A stretch of DNA of 40,561 nucleotides from Prevotella sp. (GTDB taxonomy: Bacteria; Bacteroidota; Bacteroidia; Bacteroidales; Bacteroidaceae), in contig JALFPC010000028.1 in the NCBI GenBank assembly GCA_022782305.1, positions 1 through 40,561 of the forward strand. The letters run 5' to 3'. Each line of letters opens with the position of its first letter. Position 1 is the first letter of the stretch. A program made the position numbers and the translations under genes. Shown piece by piece: positions 8,889 through 17,204 of the stretch. Below the pieces are notes generated by a model. The model had not been told where the DNA came from and did not search any database. It saw nothing but the letters and a program-made list of their open reading frames with translations.

Positions 8889-8896
8889 TAACTTTG
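8889..8896 (+). promoter_or_regulatory. Plus-strand -7 element next to the direct repeats
   Basis: TAACTTTG matches TAnnTTTG and shares the 13-nt string TAACTTTGCAGTC with the rplM promoter. The expected -33 position holds TTTCC, a poor match, and sits at the end of the second direct repeat. A weak -33 box beside an operator fits an activator-dependent promoter. Transcription would begin near 8903. Confidence 0.55.
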
Positions 8897-8902
8897 CAGT
8901 CG

Positions 8903-9000
8903 AAATCAATAGGCTATCATTAAGTAATAATGACATATATAACTATTATCAACTTTTCATTACGTCAGTGCTTGCCGGAGCGTCACTCCGGCAAGTTTTG
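8903..9000 (+). ncRNA. Candidate small RNA or attenuated leader of about 95 nt
   Basis: A transcript from the 8889-8896 promoter would reach the strong hairpin at 8971-8995 after about 90 nt. A second small inverted repeat, TCATTA/TAATGA at 8917-8922 and 8928-8933, forms a 6-bp stem near the 5' end, and TCATTA recurs at 8957-8962. The stretch lies between the HTCS and the PUL. It could be an independent small RNA or a leader whose terminator is sometimes read through. Existence of the transcript is not shown by sequence alone. Confidence 0.4.
8971..9000 (+). terminator. Perfect terminator hairpin inside the control region
   Basis: CTTGCCGGAG at 8971-8980 pairs without mismatch with CTCCGGCAAG at 8986-8995 around the loop CGTCA, followed by TTTTGTT. 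The GC-rich 10-bp stem plus T-run is a standard intrinsic terminator for plus-strand transcripts. No annotated gene ends here, which is why a short upstream transcript is suspected. Confidence 0.8.
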
Positions 9001-9104
9001 TTATATTATAAATGGCAATTTCATATATAAAATAAGGTGTATTGCATTTAAAGTGTAAAAATTGCACTTTTAACATTAAAACGCAAAAAAACTTGTGAAT
9101 TTTC

Positions 9105-9135
9105 TTTGTTGTTTAATATATTTGTGATATATTTG
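9105..9135 (+). promoter_or_regulatory. Main PUL promoter
   Basis: TTTG at 9105-9108, a 19-nt spacer and TATATTTG at 9128-9135 match the Bacteroidetes sigma consensus exactly. A second TATATTTG lies 11 bp upstream at 9117-9124, without a proper -33 box. Start of transcription is expected near 9142, leaving an 80-nt leader before the first PUL gene. Confidence 0.8.
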
Positions 9136-9221
9136 CACCGAAAACCAATAGCATACATCTACAGCAGGGCTGTAACATAGAAACATTACTCATTTTATAT
9201 AATAACTAAAATCTACGTTTT

Positions 9222-12200
9222 ATGACATTTGGAAAAAATCTACTCCTTGCTTTGGCGGCAGCGTTAGTATCGCTCAGTGCCAATGCTGAGATTGTGGACG
9301 GAGTGCGTCAGAAACCCATTCCAACCAAATCTCCACTCGTTTATGACGAGCCTATGTATCTCTACAACGTAGGGGCTAAGGCTTTCTTTGTGCCTGGCGA
9401 ACCTTATGAGACACGTGCTCAACTCAATGATGTCGGTACAGAAGTGACCATTGTTGACAATGGTGATGGTACTTTTTTGCTTAAGGACTATGTGCCAAAG
9501 TTCAAAAAGGTTCTGTGTACCTTTGCGGATGGCTGGGATAGCGACGATGAAGATGACCTCCCAGATGGAAATGTCTGGTGCGACAATGATGGACATGAAG
9601 GTCGTTTCTGGACAGTTGCAAAAACTGGAAATGACATCTATCGCATCAGCATTGCTTCAACTGTTTCTTATGCAGAAAAATGGCCCAACACCTTCCTTGG
9701 TGTAAAACTGGGGGGGGCAGATCCTCTTCTTTATTGGAATCTTACAGCAGATCAGGGCGACATTGATTGGTATTTCGTAACTGTGGCTGACAAGAAGAAT
9801 CACGTTGAAGCCATTGAAATCTATAAGCTTGCACAGACCCTCAAGGCACTCATCGATGAGGCAAAGGCTGCTGGTGTGGACGTTTCTGCACAGGAGACTG
9901 TATATCTCAACGAGAGCGCTACTACTGACGAACTCAACGCCGCCATTCAGGCCATCAAGGATGCTCTTGCCGCTTTGGAAGAAGGCAAAGTGACAGCAGA
10001 CCAACCTGTAGATAAGACTACTCTTATCACCAACCCAAGTTATGACAACAATAATAATGATGGTTGGTTGGGCGACAAACCAGCCTTCCAGTCATGGACA
10101 GATGCTGAATTCTACCAGAAGAAGTTTAATACCTATCAGGAAATTGCAACTGCTCCTAAGGGTGTTTATTCTCTGAGAGTGCAGGCTTTCTATCGTTCTG
10201 GTAATTCTGATGCTGCTTACGCTAACTACAAGAACAAAACAGGTTACGATGCCAAACTCTATGCTATCAGCGGCACCGATACTCTCACTGCAAATGTTGT
10301 TAACCCATTCTCTGAGGCTCTCACAGAACCATTGGAAATGAACGAGTCCAAGGTTGTGGAAGGTGACGTAACCTATTATATACCTAACAATATGGAGACT
10401 GCTGAAGCATACTTCAATAAAGGTCTCTACAACAACACCCTATTCTTCTCAACAGAAGATGGCGCTATGACCATCGGTATGCGCAAGGATAATAGCGATA
10501 CACCCCAAGGCAACTGGGTACTATATGACAATTGGGGACTCAAGTACTATGGAAATGGTGCTGATGCTTATACTCTCTGGCTTAATGAAGTAAAGAAGAG
10601 TGCTCCAGACTATTCGACTCTTTCTTCTGATGTGCTCGTGACTGTTGGCATGGTGGATACTTATGAATCAACCATCAATGCACTTGCTTCTGCAAATAAT
10701 AAGGCAGACGTGCTGGCTGCCATTGCTACAATCAAGGCAGAAGTTGCAAAGGTCGACGACAACATCGCTGCATGGAAAGCATACCAGGAGGCTATCACAA
10801 GGGGTGAGGCTATTGCAAATGACGACCAGGTGAGCGGTCCAGACAAAGACGACCTTGCAGACTATCTCTCTTATGAGGCTGAAGATAACATCCAGAACCT
10901 CACCCTCACTACCGTAGAGGTAAAGAGCGAGACCGAGAAACTCCTCGCCATGATAGACGCTGCTATCAAGAATGGTATCTCTGCAGGTACTGATGTTACA
11001 GAAAAATATCTTGTCAATGCCGACTTTGAGGTTAAAGACAAGGGTTGGACTGTAAATAAGGCAAGTGGCGGTAATGTCACTTATGGCGGTACTTCTACAA
11101 ACAAGTGCTTTGAGGCATGGAACAACTCAAACTTCGATATTTATCAGGAAGTAAGCGGAGCACCTGTAGGTGTATACGAAATCTCTGTTCAGGGATTCTA
11201 TCGCTACGGTCGAGGTGCAACTGCCTACGATGCTTATATCAACGGCACAGCTCCCAACGATGCTGTAAATATCTATGTTAACAACCGTAATGCTCACTTC
11301 AAGAGCGTATTCGATGAGCCAGTAACTTACGGTGAACTCTATGAAGATAAAGGCGACAACAAGCCGTATGTTGATCCAAATGAGGAATACTGGTATCCTA
11401 ATGACATGGCTGCTGGTTCTACTGCCTTCGCCAATGGTATGTATAAGGCTACATCATTCGGTGTTGTTGCCAATGCTGGCGACGTGCTCCGTATCGGTGT
11501 CAAGGGCAACACCAGTCAGTTGGGTGACAGCTGGGCTATCTGGGATAACTTCAAGATGGTCTTCAGAGGTACCGATGCCGAGGTTGTCAAGCCATTGCTC
11601 GGCGATATGATCGTAGACGTCCAGGCCGCTATCGACAATTTGAATGCTGACGGCAAAGCTGTAGGCAAGAATGCTTATGACAATGCTATTGCTGCCATCA
11701 ATGCTGCCAACACTGCATACGGTGGCACCGATGGTAAGGCAATGTTTGAGGCTCTCTGCTCTATCCTCGCTGCCAACGAGGCTTTCGAGAAATCTATCGC
11801 TACTTTCGCTACTCTCACCGCCAAGGTTGAGGAACTTCAGGCTGCTTACTTCAATTCTACTGCCAGCGAGGCTGTGAAGGCTGAGGCTTCTGCACTGAGC
11901 AACACCATTAATGAGGGTATTGCCAACCGCACTTATAACGACGAGGATGTGGCCCGTCTCATCGAGCAGATTGATGCCCTCATCATCAAACTGGCTATCC
12001 CTGCAGAGGCAGAGAACGCTTCTGATAATAATCCAGTGTCAATGACCTCTCTCATCAAGTCTGCAAGCTTTGATGACGGCGAGGGTGGCAACTCAATAGC
12101 AGGATGGAATGGCACCGAGGGTTACAACTTCGGTAACGACGCTACCCAGAAGGGCGCTCTCGCTCTAGAATTCTACAACAAGAAGTTCGACCTCAACCAG

Positions 12201-12788
12201 ACCATCAAGGGTCTTCCTAACGGAACATACAAAATAACCGTTACCGCATTCTACCGTGCAGGTTCTACAACTGACGACTATGCAGAGTATTCTGCCAACG
12301 GCAATGCCAACAGCAACGCATTCCTCTATGCTGTTACCAATGACACCGTTAAGGCTCCTGTAACTCTGCTCTCTTCAGGTGCTTGTGAAGATATGGGTGT
12401 CACCGGTGTAACCAATATCGAAGACACAGAGCTCTATGTTCCTAACGATATGGTTTCTGCCACTGCTTACTTCACCGACCTCGAGAAGTATCTCAACGAG
12501 ATTGTCGTTAAGGTTACAGACCAGATCCTTACCTTGGGTATGAAGAAAGACGTTACTCTCTCAAGCGGCAACGACTGGGTAATCATGGACAACTGGACCC
12601 TCACATACTATGGTCCTAACAGTTCTCTCGGTACAGCCATAGAGAGTGTAAACAACTCACAGCCAGCAAAGGTTGAAATCTACAACCTCAATGGTATCAG
12701 AATGAGCACCTTCGCCAAGGGCATCAACATCATCAAGATGACAGCTGCCGACGGTAGCGTGACCGTCAAGAAGGTTAACATCAAATAA
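9222..12788 (+). CDS. Secreted tri-modular binding protein, first gene of the PUL
   Basis: This 1188-aa protein has a signal peptide (cleavage after SANA, about residue 22) and no recognisable catalytic domain. An N-terminal region (about 25-205) starts with MYLYNVGAKAFF, like beta-trefoil/ricin-type domains of Prevotella secreted proteins. Then three related beta-sandwich modules follow at about 267-446, 595-785 and 942-1132, separated by alanine-rich helical linkers. Each module has the same landmarks: an opening N/S-x-SFD...GW, EFYNKKFD-like, QTIKGLPNGTYKITVTAFYR-like, YVPNDM, and a closing DNW-LTYYG. The C-terminus (YNLNGIRM...VKKVNIK) resembles a short type IX secretion tail. It probably binds glycan at the surface or as a soluble scaffold (inference). 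A run of eight G residues lies at 9710-9717. A hairpin follows the gene. Confidence 0.85.
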   Translation: MTFGKNLLLALAAALVSLSANAEIVDGVRQKPIPTKSPLVYDEPMYLYNVGAKAFFVPGEPYETRAQLNDVGTEVTIVDNGDGTFLLKDYVPKFKKVLCTFADGWDSDDEDDLPDGNVWCDNDGHEGRFWTVAKTGNDIYRISIASTVSYAEKWPNTFLGVKLGGADPLLYWNLTADQGDIDWYFVTVADKKNHVEAIEIYKLAQTLKALIDEAKAAGVDVSAQETVYLNESATTDELNAAIQAIKDALAALEEGKVTADQPVDKTTLITNPSYDNNNNDGWLGDKPAFQSWTDAEFYQKKFNTYQEIATAPKGVYSLRVQAFYRSGNSDAAYANYKNKTGYDAKLYAISGTDTLTANVVNPFSEALTEPLEMNESKVVEGDVTYYIPNNMETAEAYFNKGLYNNTLFFSTEDGAMTIGMRKDNSDTPQGNWVLYDNWGLKYYGNGADAYTLWLNEVKKSAPDYSTLSSDVLVTVGMVDTYESTINALASANNKADVLAAIATIKAEVAKVDDNIAAWKAYQEAITRGEAIANDDQVSGPDKDDLADYLSYEAEDNIQNLTLTTVEVKSETEKLLAMIDAAIKNGISAGTDVTEKYLVNADFEVKDKGWTVNKASGGNVTYGGTSTNKCFEAWNNSNFDIYQEVSGAPVGVYEISVQGFYRYGRGATAYDAYINGTAPNDAVNIYVNNRNAHFKSVFDEPVTYGELYEDKGDNKPYVDPNEEYWYPNDMAAGSTAFANGMYKATSFGVVANAGDVLRIGVKGNTSQLGDSWAIWDNFKMVFRGTDAEVVKPLLGDMIVDVQAAIDNLNADGKAVGKNAYDNAIAAINAANTAYGGTDGKAMFEALCSILAANEAFEKSIATFATLTAKVEELQAAYFNSTASEAVKAEASALSNTINEGIANRTYNDEDVARLIEQIDALIIKLAIPAEAENASDNNPVSMTSLIKSASFDDGEGGNSIAGWNGTEGYNFGNDATQKGALALEFYNKKFDLNQTIKGLPNGTYKITVTAFYRAGSTTDDYAEYSANGNANSNAFLYAVTNDTVKAPVTLLSSGACEDMGVTGVTNIEDTELYVPNDMVSATAYFTDLEKYLNEIVVKVTDQILTLGMKKDVTLSSGNDWVIMDNWTLTYYGPNSSLGTAIESVNNSQPAKVEIYNLNGIRMSTFAKGINIIKMTAADGSVTVKKVNIK

Positions 12789-12812
12789 GCCAAAGGGCTG
12801 ACACTACAGCAA

Positions 12813-12849
12813 GTGAGAGGCGGATGACACTGTCCGCCTCCCACTTTTC
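12813..12849 (+). terminator. Hairpin between the first and second PUL genes
   Basis: GTG-A-GAGGCGGA at 12813-12824 pairs with TCCGCCTC-C-CAC at 12833-12844 (one A/C mismatch, loop TGACACTG) and is followed by TTTT. It resembles an intrinsic terminator with a short T-run, so partial termination is likely. No promoter is visible before the next gene, so downstream genes would depend on read-through. Confidence 0.6.
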
Positions 12850-12881
12850 TAAACTAACATTACTTATTATCTAATGAATTT

Positions 12882-15800
12882 ATGAGAAAACTATTAATCG
12901 CATCATTGCTGCTTGCCGTGTGCATGGTAGCCATGGCTCAGGTCACAATGACCATCGACGCAAAAAAACGAGGACCACAGATAGGACAATACCATAATGG
13001 ACTCTTCTTTGAGGAGATCAATCATGCTGGCGACGGCGGATTATATGCCGAACTCGTCAGCAATCGTTCGTTTGAAGATGGACTGTCCAACTGGTCTGCA
13101 TACAATGGTGCGGTGATAGCTCAGACTACCAAGAACCTGCTTAATGGTGCACAGACCAACGCCCTGGGTGTAGATATCTCAGGGGCTTCGTCAAGCAATA
13201 AGAAAGGTGTGGCCAACAGCGGTTACTGGGGAATGAACATACAGAAAGATTCCACTTACACCCTCTCACTATGGGTTAAGGGCTCAAGCACCTTTAATGG
13301 TAAGATTACTGCAGAACTAAGGTCGCAGGATGGTAGCCAAACTCTCGGCACGGCAGTGCTCAGCGGTACCGTAAACACAGTGAAATGGAATAAACTGACA
13401 GCCACAATAAAAGCCACAGCATCCGACAAGAAGGGACAGCTACTATTGCTTACGGGCATTAATGGCCATCTCGACATTGATGTGGTATCATTGTTTCCAT
13501 ATACCTGGAAAAACCGTAGAAACGGACTGCGTCCCGACCTGGCACAATTGCTTGCCGACACCCGTCCTGCCTTCCTCCGCTTTCCCGGCGGTTGCTATGT
13601 GGAAGGAGAAGGCAGTTATGACAATGCCTTCCAGTGGAAGAAGACAATAGGTCCTATAGAGGAAAGACCAGGACATTATAACCAGAATTGGAGATACTGG
13701 TCTACAGACGGACTGGGATTTGATGAATATCTGCAGATGAGTGAAGACCTTGGCGCCGCCCCTATGTTTGTGGTCAATATCGGTCTCGGACATGGATTTA
13801 CCATACCAGAAAGCCAACTTGATGAACTCATTCAGGATGTGCTCGACGCAATCGAATATGCTAATGGCGACGCAACTACCGAATGGGGAGCCAAACGTGT
13901 AGCCAACGGACATGCCGAACCCTATAACCTCAAGTTCATAGAGATAGGCAACGAGAACTATTCAGCCGGCGACAATTCAGACTATGCCCGCAGATATATA
14001 CGCTTCTATAATGCCATCAAGGAGAAATATCCAGATATCATAACCATTGGCAATGTTGAGGCATGGGGCACCGATAATCCATCGTGGGCAAACTCCCATC
14101 CCGTGGAGATAGTAGATGAACATTATTACCGCACTTTCCAGTGGATGCGCGACAACTATAATAAATATGACTCTTATCCTCGCCAGCCAATCGTTTATGT
14201 AGGCGAATATGCTGCTAATGGCGGAGCTTACGGAAAGTATGGCAACATGAATAGTGCACTGGGCGAGGCAATATTCATGCTCGGCATGGAGAAGAATAGC
14301 GACGTGTGTCAGATGGCATCATTTGCTCCGATTTTTACCCATGAGGAAGACCCACGATGGGCATACGACATGATACATTTCAATTCTTCCAATAATTTCG
14401 TGACACCATCATATCATGTACAGAAACTCATGAACCTAAACCTCGGCAAACAGAACCTGCTGTGGACAGAAGAAGGCAACGTAATCTCTGCAGATGCCAA
14501 TACAAGGGTGGGAGTAGGTACATGGCTTACACAGGCACAATTTGACGATGTCTCCCTGGTGGCCAACAACGGCACCTTATACTCATATAATGATGATTTC
14601 TCTAATGGATTGTCTGGATGGATTACTAACCTGGGCGATTGGACAGTGAATGAAGAAGTGCTTGAGCAGACTTCAGCAGGAGAGAACTGCACCGCTATCT
14701 TCAATATCGAGTTCCAAGGTAGCTATACATACAAGTTGCGCGCCAAGAAAACAGGTGGTAAGGAGGGTTTCCTCATCTTATTCAAATATGCCGACAATGA
14801 CAACTATGCATGGTGGAACATAGGCGGCTGGAATAACACTAAGCATGCAGTGGAAGTGTGCAGCAATGGACAGAAAAATACTGTAGCACAAGCTTCAGGC
14901 AGCATAGAATCAGACAGATGGTATGACATAGAGGTAAGAGTTAACGGTAGCGAAGTGGAGTGCCTTCTCGACGGTCAGACCATTCATAAGTTCAGCCTCA
15001 GCGCAAGCAGGATGATCTATCAGAGCGTGCAGATAGACGAGGAGTCGGGAGAACTGATACTGAAAGTTGTTAATCCCAACAATACGGATGCCAACCTCTC
15101 GGTTACGTTTAAAAACATGAAGATAGGCAACGGCACGCTCACAAGAATGGTGGCAGCAAATGGTACTGATGAAAATACCATGCAAACACCAAATGTGATC
15201 ACTCCTGAGGAAGGAATAGCTGTGACCGCCATTGGCAACAATCTCCTGAACCTTACCATACCTGCCTATTCACTTAATATATATAGGTTGCCAGCCACCG
15301 AAGTGGCAGCCGAAGAGGTTATCTCATACCCTGCATACGAGCAGGAGGATGCAGACAAGACAGCCTATCTCTATGCCCACATGAACCGCAGTGGGGAGTT
15401 TACGAACTATGCCCTCAGCGAGGATGGCAACACATGGAACGATATGCTCGGTGGCGCAGAGGTCTTTGACACCAAGGCCAACACCGTGACGGGTGGCATG
15501 AGAGATGCTTATGTGCTGCGTATGGCAGATGGCAATTTCATGCTTGCCGGTACCGACATGACATCTCGTCTGGGATGGACAAGCAACCATATTATGGTGC
15601 TGATGAAGAGTCCAGACCTTGTGCACTGGACCAAGAACGTGAAGATAGACCTTGAGACAGCCGAGAACCTGGATGCACTGGGAGGCATCACCGCAAGTGA
15701 GATGACCGCAGCATGGGCACCACAGGTAATATACGACAAGCAATCGGGCAAGTATGTGATGTATTACAGTGTGGGATTTCCAGACAGACACCGCATCTAT

Positions 15801-17135
15801 TATTCTCTTGTGGATAAAGACCTTAACATACTGAGCAAACCGCAACTCTATTTCGATCCAGGCTACGATGTGATAGATGCAGACATAGTATGGAATGAGG
15901 CAAACAAGCAATATGTGATGCTTTTTAAATGCGAGAAGACAGGCGGATTCGACCGTGCCACTGCCACGCATCTTATTCCTAATGCAATGGAAAAAGAGGG
16001 CACATGTCAATGGACTGTGACCGAGGGCTTCCATTTCAGCGACAACAACCAAGCAATAGAAGCACCCACACAGTGGCGCCGCATAGGCAGCAACAAATGG
16101 ACTCTCGCATATATCAACTACTCCGGAAACGGTTACGGATATAAGATGTGTACAATGGACGAACACGGACTCAACGTCGGTGCTCCCCGCATCATCAATG
16201 GCAACGTGGCAGCCCAGCATGGTAGCATTCTCAAGTTGACAGCTGACGAATATTCCTATCTGAAGACATGGGAAGAGGTGAGAAACTGGTTGCCGAAAGT
16301 GGAGGGCTACTATTCTATTTGCAAGTCGGAGCAGATGGCACAGGCAATAGACAAGGGCAAAAGTGCACTGAATAATACTACTACCTTTGCAGAAAACAAG
16401 GTGGCCATGGAGGAAGCTCTCTCTGCCCTAAAGGCTTGTAAGCAGATATTCCTTGATTTTATAGAGCAGATGGGTGACAGTGGACAACCCATGGATATTA
16501 GTGCCATCATAACCAATGGCGACTTCAGCCTTGGTGCCGAAGGATGGACAATGGTGTCTTCATTTACTCAGGCCAACGGATATGTGGCAGAATACTGGAA
16601 TAAAGCCTTCAATTTTCATCAGACCATAGACGGTCTGCCAAAGGGCGACTATGAGGTGGGGGTGCAGAGTTATTATCGTATGGGAGACATCAATGTTGCC
16701 CTGCCAGCACATAATGAAGGAAGCGAGGTGCTTAAGGCCATATTCTATGCCAACGATGCCGAAACTCCTATCATGAGTATCTATGACGAAAGTGCCGACA
16801 TATATACACAGTCGCCATATACCTATCCAGACAATGTGACACAGGCCAATGAGGCTTTCAATACCTACGGTTATTATAAAAACACCTTGAGCGTATCACT
16901 TATTGCTCCAGGCTCCATAACCTTGGGTATCACCAACCTCAACAACCTCTATCGTGACTGGTGCTGCTTTGACAATTTCACACTCAAGTATCTTGGTAAC
17001 CCAACGGCCATCAAGACAGTGGAAGACAACGGCACGATAAAAAATAAAGCCTATAATCTAATGGGAATGCCCGTTGACCCATCATCCAAAGCCAAGGGTA
17101 TATATATCATCAATGGCAAAAAGGTGATACGCTGA
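12882..17135 (+). CDS. Bifunctional GH51-GH43 alpha-L-arabinofuranosidase-type enzyme
   Basis: This 1417-aa secreted enzyme has a signal peptide (AMA|QV) and two catalytic units. The GH51 part runs from about 25 to 805: a CBM4/9-like insert (SNRSFEDGLSNW, about 62-208), a barrel with acid/base E358 in EIGNEN and nucleophile E442 in VGEYAAN, and a C-terminal beta domain that carries a LamG-like insert (about 571-706). The GH43 five-bladed propeller (about 815-1130) shows base D875 (RDAYVL), pKa-modulating D999 (VIDADIVW) and acid E1060 (AIEAPTQW). A helical linker, one copy of the module seen three times in the preceding protein (about 1205-1372), and the tail KGIYIINGKKVIR follow. GH51 removes alpha-L-arabinofuranosyl groups; the GH43 may be an arabinofuranosidase, xylosidase or galactofuranosidase. 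All expected catalytic residues are present. Confidence 0.93.
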   Translation: MRKLLIASLLLAVCMVAMAQVTMTIDAKKRGPQIGQYHNGLFFEEINHAGDGGLYAELVSNRSFEDGLSNWSAYNGAVIAQTTKNLLNGAQTNALGVDISGASSSNKKGVANSGYWGMNIQKDSTYTLSLWVKGSSTFNGKITAELRSQDGSQTLGTAVLSGTVNTVKWNKLTATIKATASDKKGQLLLLTGINGHLDIDVVSLFPYTWKNRRNGLRPDLAQLLADTRPAFLRFPGGCYVEGEGSYDNAFQWKKTIGPIEERPGHYNQNWRYWSTDGLGFDEYLQMSEDLGAAPMFVVNIGLGHGFTIPESQLDELIQDVLDAIEYANGDATTEWGAKRVANGHAEPYNLKFIEIGNENYSAGDNSDYARRYIRFYNAIKEKYPDIITIGNVEAWGTDNPSWANSHPVEIVDEHYYRTFQWMRDNYNKYDSYPRQPIVYVGEYAANGGAYGKYGNMNSALGEAIFMLGMEKNSDVCQMASFAPIFTHEEDPRWAYDMIHFNSSNNFVTPSYHVQKLMNLNLGKQNLLWTEEGNVISADANTRVGVGTWLTQAQFDDVSLVANNGTLYSYNDDFSNGLSGWITNLGDWTVNEEVLEQTSAGENCTAIFNIEFQGSYTYKLRAKKTGGKEGFLILFKYADNDNYAWWNIGGWNNTKHAVEVCSNGQKNTVAQASGSIESDRWYDIEVRVNGSEVECLLDGQTIHKFSLSASRMIYQSVQIDEESGELILKVVNPNNTDANLSVTFKNMKIGNGTLTRMVAANGTDENTMQTPNVITPEEGIAVTAIGNNLLNLTIPAYSLNIYRLPATEVAAEEVISYPAYEQEDADKTAYLYAHMNRSGEFTNYALSEDGNTWNDMLGGAEVFDTKANTVTGGMRDAYVLRMADGNFMLAGTDMTSRLGWTSNHIMVLMKSPDLVHWTKNVKIDLETAENLDALGGITASEMTAAWAPQVIYDKQSGKYVMYYSVGFPDRHRIYYSLVDKDLNILSKPQLYFDPGYDVIDADIVWNEANKQYVMLFKCEKTGGFDRATATHLIPNAMEKEGTCQWTVTEGFHFSDNNQAIEAPTQWRRIGSNKWTLAYINYSGNGYGYKMCTMDEHGLNVGAPRIINGNVAAQHGSILKLTADEYSYLKTWEEVRNWLPKVEGYYSICKSEQMAQAIDKGKSALNNTTTFAENKVAMEEALSALKACKQIFLDFIEQMGDSGQPMDISAIITNGDFSLGAEGWTMVSSFTQANGYVAEYWNKAFNFHQTIDGLPKGDYEVGVQSYYRMGDINVALPAHNEGSEVLKAIFYANDAETPIMSIYDESADIYTQSPYTYPDNVTQANEAFNTYGYYKNTLSVSLIAPGSITLGITNLNNLYRDWCCFDNFTLKYLGNPTAIKTVEDNGTIKNKAYNLMGMPVDPSSKAKGIYIINGKKVIR

Positions 17136-17204
17136 CCCACATATATAATAAGGTGTAGCCAAATAAAATAAATATAATAATAATAATAACTAAAACATAC
17201 TAAC

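Larger units (their letters stand above)
8781..9221. promoter_or_regulatory. Divergent control region between HTCS and PUL
   Basis: This 441-bp stretch has no convincing gene. From left to right it contains the HTCS promoter on the minus strand, two 18-bp direct repeats, a plus-strand promoter-like element, a short stretch ending in a terminator hairpin, an A/T-rich spacer and a canonical PUL promoter. Each part is listed separately. The layout lets the HTCS output domain act on both sides from one central site. Confidence 0.8.

Noticed and set aside
8781..8936. N-terminal extension of the HTCS frame to an ATG at 8936
   Set aside because: The extra 52 residues cross the HTCS promoter and the two direct repeats (giving a repeated NIRE peptide), and the start at 8780 yields a normal signal peptide.
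8930..9058. A 42-codon frame on the plus strand in the control region
   Set aside because: It runs straight through the terminator hairpin at 8971-8995, has no recognisable domain, and its composition follows the A/T-rich background.
15324..16220. A 298-codon frame antisense to the GH43 domain
   Set aside because: The plus strand holds a complete GH43 with all catalytic residues; the antisense product is histidine/cysteine-rich with no family resemblance.
17160..17190. AAT trinucleotide run before the first fasciclin gene
   Set aside because: A/T-rich runs before start codons are normal in Bacteroidetes; no promoter or repeat unit of interest is present.
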